Origin: an uncultured Clostridia bacterium | GTDB lineage: Bacteria > Bacillota > Clostridia > TANB77 > CAG-508 | Direction: 5' to 3' | Assembly (NCBI GenBank): GCA_947589065.1 | Contig: CANPZM010000011.1 | Span: forward strand, 1 to 40,986 | DNA length: 40,986 bases | In this document: piece after piece, positions 1-12,800 of the stretch | How the letters are laid out: each line of letters begins with the position of its first letter | How positions within the stretch are numbered: the stretch's first letter is position 1 | The notes under the pieces: model-generated | The model's input: only the letters and a program-made list of their open reading frames with translations | What the model was told of the DNA's origin: nothing | Databases searched by the model: none | Position numbers and translations under genes: made by a program

Positions 1-191
1 TTTGTTCCTTATTAATAATACTGTAATTTCAAAATATAGATATTAATTTTTGCTCCTTGCGGGGCATTGTCTCCATCAAATATTAGATGGGAGGACAATG
101 CCAATCGCATTACGTTCAAAAATCAGTGATTTTTTCACTCCATTTGGTCGCTACGCGTCGCATCAAATTAATATCTATATTTTGAAATTAC
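1..191. repeat. Structured intergenic repeat, copy 1 (type 1), with end of a preceding unit
   Basis: A 27-bp perfect terminal inverted repeat lies at 23-49 and 165-191. Inside are a hairpin with arms GGCATTGTC / GACAATGCC and a short hairpin AAAAATC / GATTTTT with a 3-nt loop. The first 22 bases match the spacer that precedes the other copies, so the array probably continues left of the window. The same element recurs at 285-452, 19101-19269 and 19361-19529. It looks like a small non-coding repeat (MITE-like or a structured RNA). No transposase is visible. Confidence 0.8.
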
Positions 192-284
192 TAAAAAAAT
201 AAATACTGCGCGTCACAGCAAAAATTAATAGATGATTTTTTTAACTGAGTAGAGTAAATTTTTTTGTTCCTTATTAATAATACT

Positions 285-452
285 GTAATTTCAAAATATA
301 GATATTAATTTTTGCTCCTTGCGGGGCATTGTCTCCATCGAATATTAGGCGGAGGACAATGCCAATCGCATTACGTTCAAAAATCTATGATTTTTTCACT
401 CCATTTGTTCGCTACGCGTCGCATCAAATTAATATTTATATTTTGGAATTAC
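285..452. repeat. Structured intergenic repeat, copy 2 (type 1)
   Basis: This copy starts 262 bp after copy 1. Its left arm is identical to the left arm of copy 1. Its right arm (426-452) has two changes (C to T and A to G), and both keep G-U pairing at RNA level. The spacer between copies 1 and 2 (about 205-284) contains the right half of the type 2 element seen at 18900-19061. Confidence 0.8.
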
Positions 453-556
453 TAAAAAATATTATTTTATTGGCTTCACAATATCATTAAGTATTACTAA
501 TTCCCTAGCAAATAAAATAAAATGTAAAATAAAAGATAATTAAATAATAATTAGTT

Positions 557-608
557 AAAACAGATAGACTAAAACGGAATAAATCCGTAGTAGTCTATCT
601 GTTTTTTT
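557..608 (+). terminator. Strong hairpin followed by a T-run upstream of giant gene A
   Basis: The arms ACAGATAGACTA and TAGTCTATCTGT enclose an inner CGGA/TCCG pair and are followed by TTTTTTT. This is a typical Rho-independent terminator. No gene ends just upstream in this window. It either serves a gene left of the window, or insulates or attenuates transcription into gene A, whose start codon is 100 bp downstream. Confidence 0.75.
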
Positions 609-643
609 GCCTAAAAAACGATAAAAATCTACTTATTATTATA

Positions 644-671
644 TTGTTACTTATATATAAATAACTAAAAT
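644..671 (+). promoter_or_regulatory. Possible promoter of the giant gene A/B operon
   Basis: TTGTTA and TAAAAT are separated by 16 bp. They lie after the terminator at 557-608 and about 25 bp before the ribosome binding site at 691-700. The match to the sigma-A consensus is moderate. In DNA this AT-rich it could be chance. Confidence 0.35.
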
Positions 672-707
672 AAGAGATAAATAATAAAAAATAAGGAGAG
701 AAGTAAA

Positions 708-812
708 ATGTTATCAAAACTAAAGGAAAAAATTAAAGAGAAAAAAATGAAAAAGTGCGAAAATCATTGCAAGAGTACACACACACACACACACACACGG
801 GTATCTAATTAA
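708..812 (+). CDS. Out-of-frame 5' end of giant gene A (OFF-phase leader, 34 codons)
   Basis: ATG at 708 follows a good Shine-Dalgarno site (AAGGAGAG, 693-700). It encodes a lysine-rich N-region, then Thr-His codons from the AC tract, then Arg-Val-Ser-Asn and a TAA stop at 810-812. It ends before any membrane segment. The giant ORF downstream is in another frame, has no ATG, GTG or TTG before 856, and has no Shine-Dalgarno site at 856. Adding 2 nt (12 AC units) or removing 4 (9 units) joins the two frames. The N-region then runs straight into a hydrophobic stretch (codons 811-885) typical of a signal or anchor segment. I read this ORF as the true start of gene A, interrupted by a slippage frameshift. 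It is not an independent small gene. Confidence 0.8.
   Translation: MLSKLKEKIKEKKMKKCENHCKSTHTHTHTRVSN
777..798 (+). repeat. (AC)11 simple sequence repeat inside the gene A coding region
   Basis: Eleven perfect AC units lie between the start codon (708) and the signal/membrane segment of gene A. A tract of C-containing dinucleotides stands out in DNA this rich in A and T. The present count puts the start codon out of frame. Counts of 9, 12 or 15 would be in frame. Counts of 10 and 13 use the third frame and hit TAA at 806-808. Confidence 0.95.
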
Positions 813-855
813 ACGAAATATAATAATTGGAATTATAGTAATTGCTATATTTACA

Positions 856-3800
856 ATGGCATTAATAAGTTCAATATTATTTTTCGGACAAAGAGAGAAT
901 GTAAATAAAAATAATAAAATATATGATCCTGCATTGGCAAGAGCAATGGAATATAAGAGGGTTGGAGAAAATGATAAAGATACTGCGAGTGAATACGTTA
1001 AATTTGATGCATTTTTCTTAGCAGATTTAGATGGAGACCCAACTAATGAAGCAGATGCAGTTCGTGGAACATGTAATGAAATAGGGAAGGAAGATACACT
1101 TTACATGGAATTAAATGTACTAACGAATGGAAGATTAGTTGATGGTAAAATAGAAATCCAAAGTGATAACTTTTACTTACAAACAGCAATTCCAAAAGAT
1201 GGAGAAGTAAGTGAAAATGCAGTAGGAAATAATACGAAACAAATATTATTAAAAGATATAGAAACTGGAACACAAAAGACATTAACAGGAATAGTAAGAA
1301 GTGGAGATTATTCATATGAAAGTAAAAAAACAGCAGCAATAGGAAATGATACAACTAAATATAGTAAAGAAAACAAAATAATATTAACAGGAACACATAT
1401 AGCAGAAGATGGAAGCAGAACCCAAATAAATAAAGAAGTAAAATTTGAAGTAGATTGGTATGGAACAGTAGGAGCTCAATTTCAATATATAAACCAGACA
1501 AAAGATATAAGTAAAATAGTAGATGAAGAGAAACAAGAAGTAAATTTAGAATTTGATATAGAAGTAAGAGAACCACGAAATCAATTAAATATATCAAAAT
1601 CAGTATTAGAAGGAACAGTACCAGAATTAGGTGGACAAAAAGCAACTAGATTAGAAGTAACAGGAACAAATGTAACTTTTGATTGGATACAAGGAACAGG
1701 AAAATTTACAGCACAAAGAGAAGCTCAAAAAGATGAAAAAGGAATAATAACAACATCAGGATATAGTTCAGATTATTCATCATATAAAGTAAATACATAT
1801 AAGTTAAAAGTAACATATCCGTTAGAAGCATATCAGGCAATAGGAGAAAATACAATTGAATATAAAATACCAGTAATTGCACATTATGAAGGATATAATA
1901 ATACACATAAAGAAGCTGGATTTCAAAATCCATATGTATCAAACACAGTTAAAGATACAATAACAATAAATTTTAGAAAACCAGAAGGAAATGTAGCAAT
2001 ATTTGATATAACAGTAGGAAGGTATGTATATTCACCAACAGCAAGATATGTTATTTCAAAGAAAAAACCATTAAATATATACAATGAAATTTCAGAGACA
2101 GAAAAAGATGATGTATATACAGTAAGATGGGATGGATATACAGGTACTTATGGAAAATCAACAGTAATGATAATGAAAGAAACAGAAGGCGACAGTGAGA
2201 CAAAAGTAGCAGATCAGTTTGAAAAAAGTGATGGAAAATATGACAGTATGGAAAAAGTTACAACAAACGTAGGAATATATTTTTCAAACCCTGTAAACTT
2301 ATTAGGAGAAAATGGAGAAATAAAAGTATATGATGATGTAACAGGAGAATTATTAGAAACTTTCAATAAAAGTAATTGGAATAAATATACAAGTACAAAT
2401 CCATATAAATATAAATATCCAGTAAAACACATAAGAGTAGAAACAAGTGCGACAAATGAAAATGCAAGCATATCAGTATACAACATAAAAGAATTAGATG
2501 ATGAATATATAACAACAAATTATAATAGAACAGCATTTGATGAATTACAATACATAAAATCAACATTAACAGGATACTTAGATGAAAGAAAAATAAATAC
2601 AGATACGCATGAAGCACTTTATGAAGCACCAATGTCAGTAGTAGAATTAACAATAGATCCATCAATAATGTCAACACAAGAAACGGAAAAACATGCAATA
2701 ATAACAATAAAACCAGAAGTAAATGAAAATTATAATGAAGAAAAATGGTCAAATGGGTCATTTTTATTAAAGATACCAGAGGAAATATTAGATATAGAAT
2801 TAAATGAAGTAGAAACGACAAATGAAAGTGTGACAGTTATAGGTTCAGAAATAATAGAGAAAGAAAAAAATAAATATATAAAAATATTAACATCAAATGA
2901 AGAGCCAGCCTCATTTGAAATAAAAATTGATTGTAATATAACACCAGATCCAAGAACAGTTACACAAACATCACAGATTGATTTATATGCAATAAATGAA
3001 AACTGCCAAAATTATTATAAACCAGTACAAGATGAACACGATTTGAATGGAAATGAAAACAAAACAGAAATGATAGGACATGCAACAACAAGTGTAAGTC
3101 TAATCTCACCAAATTCATTATTAACAAATGAATATGCAACAGATTATGATGAGAAAGAAAGTGAAGCAGTAGCACCACAAGTAGCAAGAGTAAGTAAAGA
3201 GCAAGAAAGTGCAAAAGTAAATATAGAAATAAAAAATAATTATACAAGCACAATAAGTGATATAAAAATATTAGGAAGAATACCATTTGCAGACAATAAA
3301 TATGTAATAAATGGAGAAGAATTAGGTTCAAATTTTACAACTGAAATAAAAGAAAAAATCAAACTTCCAGCAGATTTAGCCGATGTAGCAACAGTATATT
3401 ATTCAACAAATGGAGAAGCAACAGAAGAAATAAATGGAGAAGGAAACAATTGGGAAGAAGAGCCAGAAAGCTTTGATAATATCAAGAGTTATTTGATAGA
3501 TTTAGGAGACTATCAATTACAAAAACAAGAAAAATATGTAATATCATATGCTATAAGTATACCATCAGGATTAAATTATAATGATGTATCATATAGCCAT
3601 CATGCAGTATATTTTAGTTTAGATACAAAAGAAGGAAAATATAAAACACACACAGAACCAAATAAACTAGGATTTATGATAGCAAAACAATATGATTTAG
3701 AACTAGTGAAATATCAAACGGGGAAAGATAGAATTGTACCAGGGGCAACATATTATATTTGTGAAGAAGGAGCAAAAGAAGGAAAAACGAGAGTAACAGA

Positions 3801-6800
3801 TGCACAAGGAAAATTAACAATACCAGGTTTATATGCAGAGAGAACATATATTATAAGAGAAATAAAAAGTCCAACAGAATATGAATTAAATGCAGGAGAG
3901 ATAAAATTCAAGACAAAAGAAGAAAATGGAAAACTAATATTAGAAGACATAACAGGAACAAGAAAAGAAATAGAAATAATAAACTCAGATGGAGAAAATG
4001 ATTATACGGTACATGTAGAAGTAGAAGATGAGGCAAAAGCAAAATTAAAAATAATAAAAACAGATAAAGAAAGTGAATTAAAACTTTCAAAAGTAAGGTA
4101 TAAAATAACAGGAGATGGATTACTAAAAAATGGAAAAATATTAAGAACAAATCAAAATGGAGAAGTAACACTAGATGGATTAAAAATAGGAACAGAATAT
4201 ACCCTAGAAGAAATAAAAGCAGATGGGTATTATTTAGCAGACCCAATAACTTTTACAATAAATAATGTTGAAGGAGAATACATTGTAACAATAACTGACG
4301 GAATAGATAATAGCATACAAGAAACAGAAGATATTCCAACATTAACATTAAATATAAAAGATGACAAGATTCCAACATATAATTTAGAAATATTAAAAAT
4401 AGAAAAACAAACAGTATTAGATACAGAAGAAGGACAAGCACAACCAGAAAGAAAACTATTAGCCGGAGCAAAATTTAAATTATATAAAGATGATAAGGAA
4501 ATAGGAGAATATACAACAAATAACGCAGGAAAAATAACAATAGAAAATTTATATCAATATGAAGAAGATAGAAAGATAGACCAAACGTATACTTTAAAAG
4601 AAGTATTATCACCAACGGGATATGCAAAAGTAAAAGACATAACCTTTAAAGTACAAAAATCAGCAGATGGAAATACATTAGAATTTGTAGAAGAATTACA
4701 AGAAGGACAAACAGCAAAAAAATATAAAGTAGAAGGAAATAAAGTAGAAGTAACAATAGAAGATAACCCGTCATTCAAATTAATAAAAAAAGACGAAAAT
4801 GGAGAAGAATTAAAAGGAGTAAAATTTGCAATATATAATGTAGATGATGGAGAAACACCAGCTAAAAATAGTAAAGGAGAAATACTGGGAAATAAAGAAA
4901 ATATAAATGGAAGAGATTATTATGTATTAGAAACAAATGAACAAGGATACCTAACAGCAGATTTACCTGAAGGATTATATAAGGCAGTAGAAGTAGAAGC
5001 TCCAGATAAGTATGATATAAAAGATAATATATATTATTTTGGAATAGGAGCATCAAGAGAAGGAAAAACAATTCCAATAACTGAATGGGGAATAGGAATA
5101 GGAGGAACAGGTGATGACAGAATAGTGTCAATCATTGCAACACAAGACGGTGGGTATATTGTAGGTGGAAATTTTTCTGATATGATTCAGATAGATAGAA
5201 ATAATACCTTAATAAGTAATGGGTCTGATGATGGAATATTAATAAAGTATAATGTTAATAATGAAGTTGAATGGAGTAAAATAATAGGAGGAGATGATGA
5301 AGATCAAATAAAAGCAGTGATAAACACAAGTGATGGAGGATACTTAGTAGGAGGATATTTTAAAAGCAATACCATTGACCTAAAAAACGACAAAACATTA
5401 ATCAATATAGATAATGAAGATGGAATGGTAATCAAGTATAGTAAAATGGGAGAAGTTGAATGGAATAAAGCAATAGGAGGAACAGGTTCTGATGTTATAA
5501 CAACAGTAGGAGAAACGATAGATGGGAATTATTTAGTAGGAGGATATTTTAGTGAAACTATAAATTTAGAAAATAATAAAACATTAAAAAGTAATGGGTC
5601 TTATGATGGAATGCTAATCAAGTATAGTATAGAAGGAGAAGCAAAATGGAGTGAAAAAATTGGAGGAACTAGTACTGATGAAATAACAACAGTAAAAGAA
5701 ACGTCAGATGGAGGCTACCTAGTAGGAGGATATTTTAGAAGTAAAGAGATAGAATTAGGAAATGAAAAAATATTAACAAATAATACTTATTATGACGATG
5801 GAATGCTAATAAAGTATAATTCTTATAATGAAGTAGAATGGTGTAAAGTAATAGAAGGAGATTATACTGATGAAATAACAACAGTAATAGAAACATCAGA
5901 TGGAGGATATCTAGTAGGAGGAATTTTTTCAAGCTATTATATAAGCCTAGAAAGCGGTAAATTATTAGGAAATCATAATTATGATAGACATTCTGATGAT
6001 GGAATGTTAATCAAGTATAGTGAAGATGGAATAGTAGAATGGTGTAAAGCAATAGGGGGAAAGGATGATGATAAAATAAATAAAGTAATAGAAACGAAAG
6101 ATGGAGGCTATTTAGCATGTGGATATTTTTGCAACAGTGATATAGGCTTAGGAAATGGAAATAAATTAACAAATCATAGTAGTTATGATGATGGAATGCT
6201 AATCAAGTATAATAAAGATGGAGATGTAGAATGGAGTAAAGCAATAGGAGGAGATTATAATGATGAAATAACAACAGTAATAGAAACAAAAGATGGGAGA
6301 TACTTAGTAGGAGGATATTTTAGTAGTACAGTAAATTTAGAAAATAATAAAACATTAAAAAGTAATGGGTCTCATGATGGAATGTTAATCAAAGTACAAC
6401 TTGAAGATGTACCAGAAGCAACAATAAAACAAGTAAAAATAATAGAAGGAGATAGTTCTGACTGTGTGAGAACAGTAATAGAAACGACAGATGGAGGTTA
6501 TCTAGTAGGAGGAGATTTTAAAAGTAGTACAATAAACTTAGGAGATGGAAACACACTAACAAATCATAGTCGTTATTATTCTGATGGAATGATAATAAAG
6601 TATAATTCTGATAATGAAGTAGAATGGTGTAAGGCAATAGGAGGAGATGGTTCTGACTATGTGAGAATAGTAATAGAAATGACAGATGGAGGATATCTAG
6701 TAGGAGGAAACTTTAGTAGTTCTAAAATAAATTTAGGAGCTGGTAGTTATACATTAACAAGTCATGGCAGTGGTGATGGAATGTTAATAAAGTATAGAGA

Positions 6801-9800
6801 AAATGGAGAAATAGAATGGTGTAAAGAAATAGGGGGAAATTACGATGATGAAATAACAACAGTAATAGAAACGTCAGATGGAGGATATCTAGTAGGAGGA
6901 AAATTTAGTAGTTCTAAAATAAATTTAGGAGCTGGTAGTTATCCATTAACAAGTCATGGCAGTGGTGATGGAATGTTAATCAAGTATAATGCTAATAATG
7001 AAGTGGAATGGAGTAAAGTAATAGGAGGAAACAGTATTGATGAAATAACAACCGTAAAAGAAATGTCAGATGGAGGTTATCTAGTAGGAGGATATTTTAG
7101 TAGTACAGTAAATTTAGAAAATAATAAAACATTAAAAAGTAATGGGTCTCATGATGGAATGCTAATCAAGTATAGTATAGAAGGAAAAATAGAATGGGGC
7201 AAAGAAATAGGAGGAACAAGTGGCGATAGTATAGAAACAATAATAGAAATGTCAGATGGAGGGTATTTAATAGGAGGATATTTTGATAGTAGAGAGATAG
7301 AATTAGAAAATGAAAAAAAATTAATAAATCAAGATTATAGAGATGGAATGCTAATAAAGTATAACTCTAATAATGAAGTCAATTGGTGTAAAGAAATAGG
7401 AGGAAATTACAATGATGAAATAACAACAGTAACAGAAACGTCAGATGGAGGTTGTCTAGTAGGAGGAAACTTTAATAGTTCTACAATAAATTTAGGAGCT
7501 GGAAGTAATACATTGAGTGGTAGTAAAAAATATGATACAGGAATGTTAATTAAGTTTAGTAATGGAGGAGAAGTAGAATGGAGTAAATCAATTGGCGATG
7601 AAATAACAACAGTAATAAAAATATCGAGTGGGAATTATTTAGTAGGAGGATATTTTAGTAGATATATAAATACAGGAGTTGGTAATGAGTCTGCAAGTGG
7701 TGGTTCTGATGGAATGATATTAAAAGTAGTAGAAGAAATGGGAGCATTGGAAGTAGAGAAACTAGAAGTACAAAATAAAGTAAAGCAATTTAAGATAACA
7801 ACTGATGTACAAGAAATAAATGGAATGAGAGGAGGAGATATTGACGGAGAGGATAAAAAGCCATATGAAACAGTAGAATATGATGGAACAAGCAAAAAAA
7901 CAATAAAAATGACACCAGAATCAGAATATGAAATAATATCAGTAACAGTAAACGGAAAAGAATGGAAATTTGATAAACAAGATGACGAAACATACACAAT
8001 GCCACCATTTGAACATATGAAAGAAGATAAACATGTAGTGGTAACATATAGTAAAAAATCAAATAAAATGGTAATAAAAAAGGTAGATAGTAAAACACAA
8101 AAAGGAATACCAGGAGTAAAATTCCAATTAGATCAAATAGAGGAAAGACAAAATCCACAATTGCCATATACATTAACAGATAATGGACAAGAATATGTAG
8201 AAGCAGATATGGCAAATCTAATAGAAGATGAAGGAGTAATAGGAGAATTAGAGCATTTAGGAACATCAGAATATTATTTTGTAGAAGATGAAGAAGGAAA
8301 CTATGTACCAACAAATAGTAAATCTTACAGTGAAAATAATGGAACAGGAAAACATAATAAAACAGCAAATTCATATATACAAATAGACCTATCACAGTTA
8401 AGTTCAGAAGAAAAATATGTAGTAGTTGTAAATGCAAAAGTGTCAAGTCAAAGTTATGATTATGGGTATGCAACAATAACAAATGATAATACAAAAGCAC
8501 CATCATACAATTCAACAACAGGAAGATTTATATATAAATCAGGGAATACAGATATTGAAGCACATGATTATACATCACAAGCGTTACAAGGAGGACAAAT
8601 ATATTATTTACATTTAGGATATTACAAAAATGGAAGTACAGATACAGGAGAAGACCAAATAGTATTTAATAGTGTAAAAGTATATAAAGCTAAAACAGTG
8701 ACATATAATTTTACAGAATCAGAGAGTGGAACATATGAATCAACAAATCAAGGAAAAGATAATACAGAATGCAATTCGTATATAGAAATAGATTTACAAA
8801 CATATACAGGAAAATATAATTTAACAGTAAATGCAGAAATATCAACAGAAAATGGAGATTATGGATATGCGACAATAACACAAAATGATACAAGACCATC
8901 ATATAGTAGTAGTACAGGACAATTTATCTATATAACAACAAAACAAGATAAAAAAGATTATACAACTGTATTAGATGGAGGATTTAAATATTACTTACAT
9001 CTAGGATATTATAAAAATGGAACAACAAATAAAACAGGAAATACAGAAGATAAATTTAAGGTAAATAGTATAGATTTAACTCCAAATGATTCTGAACTAT
9101 ACCATATAGAAGTAGAAACAAATAGTGAAGGAAAAGCAATAACAGAATTGCCATTTGGAAAATATCAAATAACAGAAATAAAAGTACCAGATGGATATTT
9201 ACCAATAGAAGATGATATAATTATAAACTTTAAGGAAAATCAAAAAGATGTAGAACAACCAGTAGACAGTGAAAAGGTGAAAGTAAATGAAATAGATGGT
9301 GAGTATGAATATGAAATAGCAAATAAAAAGAAAGCAAAAGTAACAGTACATCATTTAGCTAGAGAAAATGAGCAACCAGTGGCACCAGATGAACATCAAG
9401 AAGGAAAAGTAGGAGAACCATATAAAACACAACCACATTTAGATTTAGAGAAATATGAATTAGAAAAAGATGAACAAGGAAATCAAAAAATACCTGAAGA
9501 TGCAAATGGAGAGTTTGGAGAAACAGACAAAGAAATAACATATTGGTATATAAAAAAGAAAATTCCATTAACAGTACATCATTACATAGAAGGCACAAAT
9601 ACACCAGTACCATTAAAAGATGGAAATACAGCAGAAGATGTAACAAGTAAAGGAGAAGAAGGAGAATCATATACAACACAAGAAATATCAGATGACGAAT
9701 TATCAGAAGAATATGAATTATCAGAAGTACCATTAAACGCAGAAGGACAATATGAGGGAGACGAAGTAATAGTAACATATAAGTATAAAAAAGTAGCAAG

Positions 9801-12800
9801 AAAAGTAACAATAGTAAAAGTAGAAGAAGATGAAGAAACACCAATACAAGGAGCTAAATTCACAATAAAGAATAAAACAGTAGAAGAAGAGGAAGAACCA
9901 GAAGAATATGAAACAGATAAAAAAGGAAAATTAAATGTTACACTAGAAGCGGGAGAATATGAAATAACAGAAACAAAACCAGCAGAAGGATATCAATTAC
10001 CAGAAGATCCAACAACAGAGGTAACAATAACCAAAGAATCATCAGATCAAGAGATACAAATAGTAAATGAAAAATTAAAAGGAAGAGTAATAGTACATCA
10101 CTATGTATATAGAACAAATAATAGTGTGCCATCAAAAGTAGAGGGAGAAACAGTAGCAGATGAAGTAAAGATAGGAAATATAGGAGCAATATTTGCAACA
10201 CAACAATCAAAAGATGTAAGTCCAAAATATGAATTTGTAGAAGCAGATAAAGAAACAAGTGGAGAATATAAAAAAGAAGAACAAGTAATAACATACTATT
10301 ATAGAACAGATCAGCCAGAGATAGATTCTCAGATAACCAAAGAAGGAACAAAGAGAATAACAAAGAAAGATGCAGAAGTATCATATACAGTACATTACAC
10401 AGCAACAATAGAAGATTACATAGGTTATGCAACGATAACAATAGTAGACAAGTTACCATATCACATAGATGAAGGAGCATCAGATAAACAAGATGGAGTA
10501 TATGATGAAGATGCGAAAACATTAACATGGACAGAAGAAAGAAAAAATATTAACTCATATAATGATGATGGAAGTAACAAAATAGAAATTTACAAAAACT
10601 TAAGATTAGTATTTACAGACATAGATGTAAAAGCAGAAAATATGACGAATGAAGTAACAGGAACATTGAAATTACAGACACCAGAAAAGACAGATGAAAA
10701 GAAAGCAACAGAAGAAACAGAAACAGACTTTAAGATAGATATACCAGTAGAAAAGATATGGGTAGACAAGAGCGATAGAGATAAACAAAGACCAGAAGAA
10801 CTAGAGTTAGTATTAAAGAAAGATGGAATAGAAGAAAAGACAGTAACGATAAGCAGTAAAAAGAATCAAGACGAAGAAGATAGTAACAAATGGACATATA
10901 CTTTTAAAGATTTACCAAAATATGATGAAAATAAAGAAGAAATAATCTATACAGTAGAAGAAAGAGCGAAGGAAAAAGACGATTTGAAATATTACAATCC
11001 ACAGATAGATGGAGAAAATGTGGAAGAAGGAGTAAAAATAACAAATACAATAGATTATGGAAAAGTAACAGTACATCATTATATATTTGGAACAGACGAA
11101 AAAGTACCATCAAAAAATGGAAAAGTAGTAGAGGATGAGCTAATAGAAGGAAATGTAGGAGAAGAATATCATACAAAGCAATCAGACCAAGTAAGTCCAA
11201 ATTACGAATATGTAATAACAGAAGGAAATGAAGATGGAGAAATCCAAGAAGACCCAACAGAAGTAACATACTACTATAGACTAAAAGAACCAAAAGTAAC
11301 AGAGACAGATGTAATAAAAGAAGCACCAAGTATTGTAACACGCAAGAATGAAAAAGTACCATATACAATTAAATATGTAGCAGTAGTGGACGAATATATA
11401 GGAGATGCAACAGTAATAATAGTAGATAAACTACCATATCACATAGATGAAAAAGCATCAGACTTAGCAAATGGTAAATATAATGCAGAAAATAGAACAA
11501 TAACATGGGTAGAAAATATTAGTGGAATAGATACCTATGAAAGTCAAAAGAATGTAATTAAAGTAATAAAAGAAATAGAACTAGTATATACAGATATAGA
11601 TATAACAAAAGATAATATGACAAATAGTGTAACAGGAAGTTTAGATTTATTAATAACTAAAACACATTATGATGATGAAGATGAGGCAGAGACAAAAGTA
11701 GAAATACCAGGAGAAGTAATAGTAAAATATAAAGACAAAAATACAGATGAAGAAATAGAAGAGCCAGTAAGAAAAGAAGACAAAGTAGGAAATAAATTTG
11801 ATGTAGAAGAAGACAAGAAAGAGATTCCAGGATATACATTAGTAGAAGAACCAGAAGAAAAAACAGGAACGTATGGAAACGAAACACAAGAGAAGACATA
11901 TTACTATGCAAAGAATACAACAGTACATGTAACATATGTGGACAAGTTAACAAAAGAAGAGATAGCAAAAGATGAGTTAATAGAAGGATACGAAGGAAAA
12001 GAGTACACAACAGAGCAAAAAGAGATAGAAAATTACAAATTTGTAGAGAGTACAGATAATACAGAAGGAAAGATGACAATAGAACGAATAGAAGTAATAT
12101 ACTATTATGTAAGACCAGCAAAAGTAGTAGTAAGACATGTAGAGAAAGAAACAGAAAAGGACTTAATAGAACCAGAGGAAATTCCTGGATATCAAGATGA
12201 TGAATATACAACAGAAGAAAAACATTTGAAATTCTATAACTTAATAGAGAAACCAGAGAATGCAGAAGGAAATATGACTGTAACGGTAGAGAGGGATAAA
12301 GATGGAAAGATAACGATAAATGATGTAACATATGTAATTTACTACTATGAGAAGAAACCGTTTAACTTAAAACTAGAAAAGAAAATGGATAGCATAATAT
12401 TAAATGGAAAGACAATAAAGGTTAATGGAGATTTAGGAAAGGCAGAGGTATACAGAAAGGCTGTAAATACAAGTAAGATAGAGGTAGTGTATACGCTAAA
12501 GGTAACGAATACAGGAGAGTTAGCAGGAAAGGGAACAATAAGAGAGAGTATACCAAGTGGAATGACAATGGAAAAGGCAAAGAATACTGGCTGGAGGATA
12601 AATGATAGTAAGGCAATGCTAGAGACAGAAAATATTAATCCAGGAGAAACAAAAGAGTACAAAGTAAGGCTAACATGGAAGTCAAATGCAACGAATCTAG
12701 GACAAAAGACGAATATAGCAGAGATAATATCAACAGAGAATGAGGCAGGATTTGAGGAGACAATAAAGGTTGATAATGTTGATACGGCTGATTTGATAAT

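Noticed and set aside
1-455. CRISPR array
   Set aside because: The repeats are about 168 bp with a ~260-bp period and similar spacers, with terminal inverted repeats. There are no short direct repeats with unique spacers and no cas genes.
557-700. Riboswitch or T-box leader before gene A
   Set aside because: Only a simple terminator hairpin is visible. I found no conserved aptamer or T-box motif, and the promoter candidate lies after the hairpin.
856-870. ATG at 856 as the real start of gene A
   Set aside because: No Shine-Dalgarno site precedes it, it would cut the hydrophobic segment in half, and a good start with a ribosome site lies upstream in the frame that the AC tract would restore.
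7790-8518. 242-codon open frame on the minus strand opposite gene A, and many similar minus-strand frames
   Set aside because: Leu/His/Tyr-rich products mirror the A-rich codons of the giant genes. They have no ribosome sites and no recognisable domains, and their positions track the sense ORFs.
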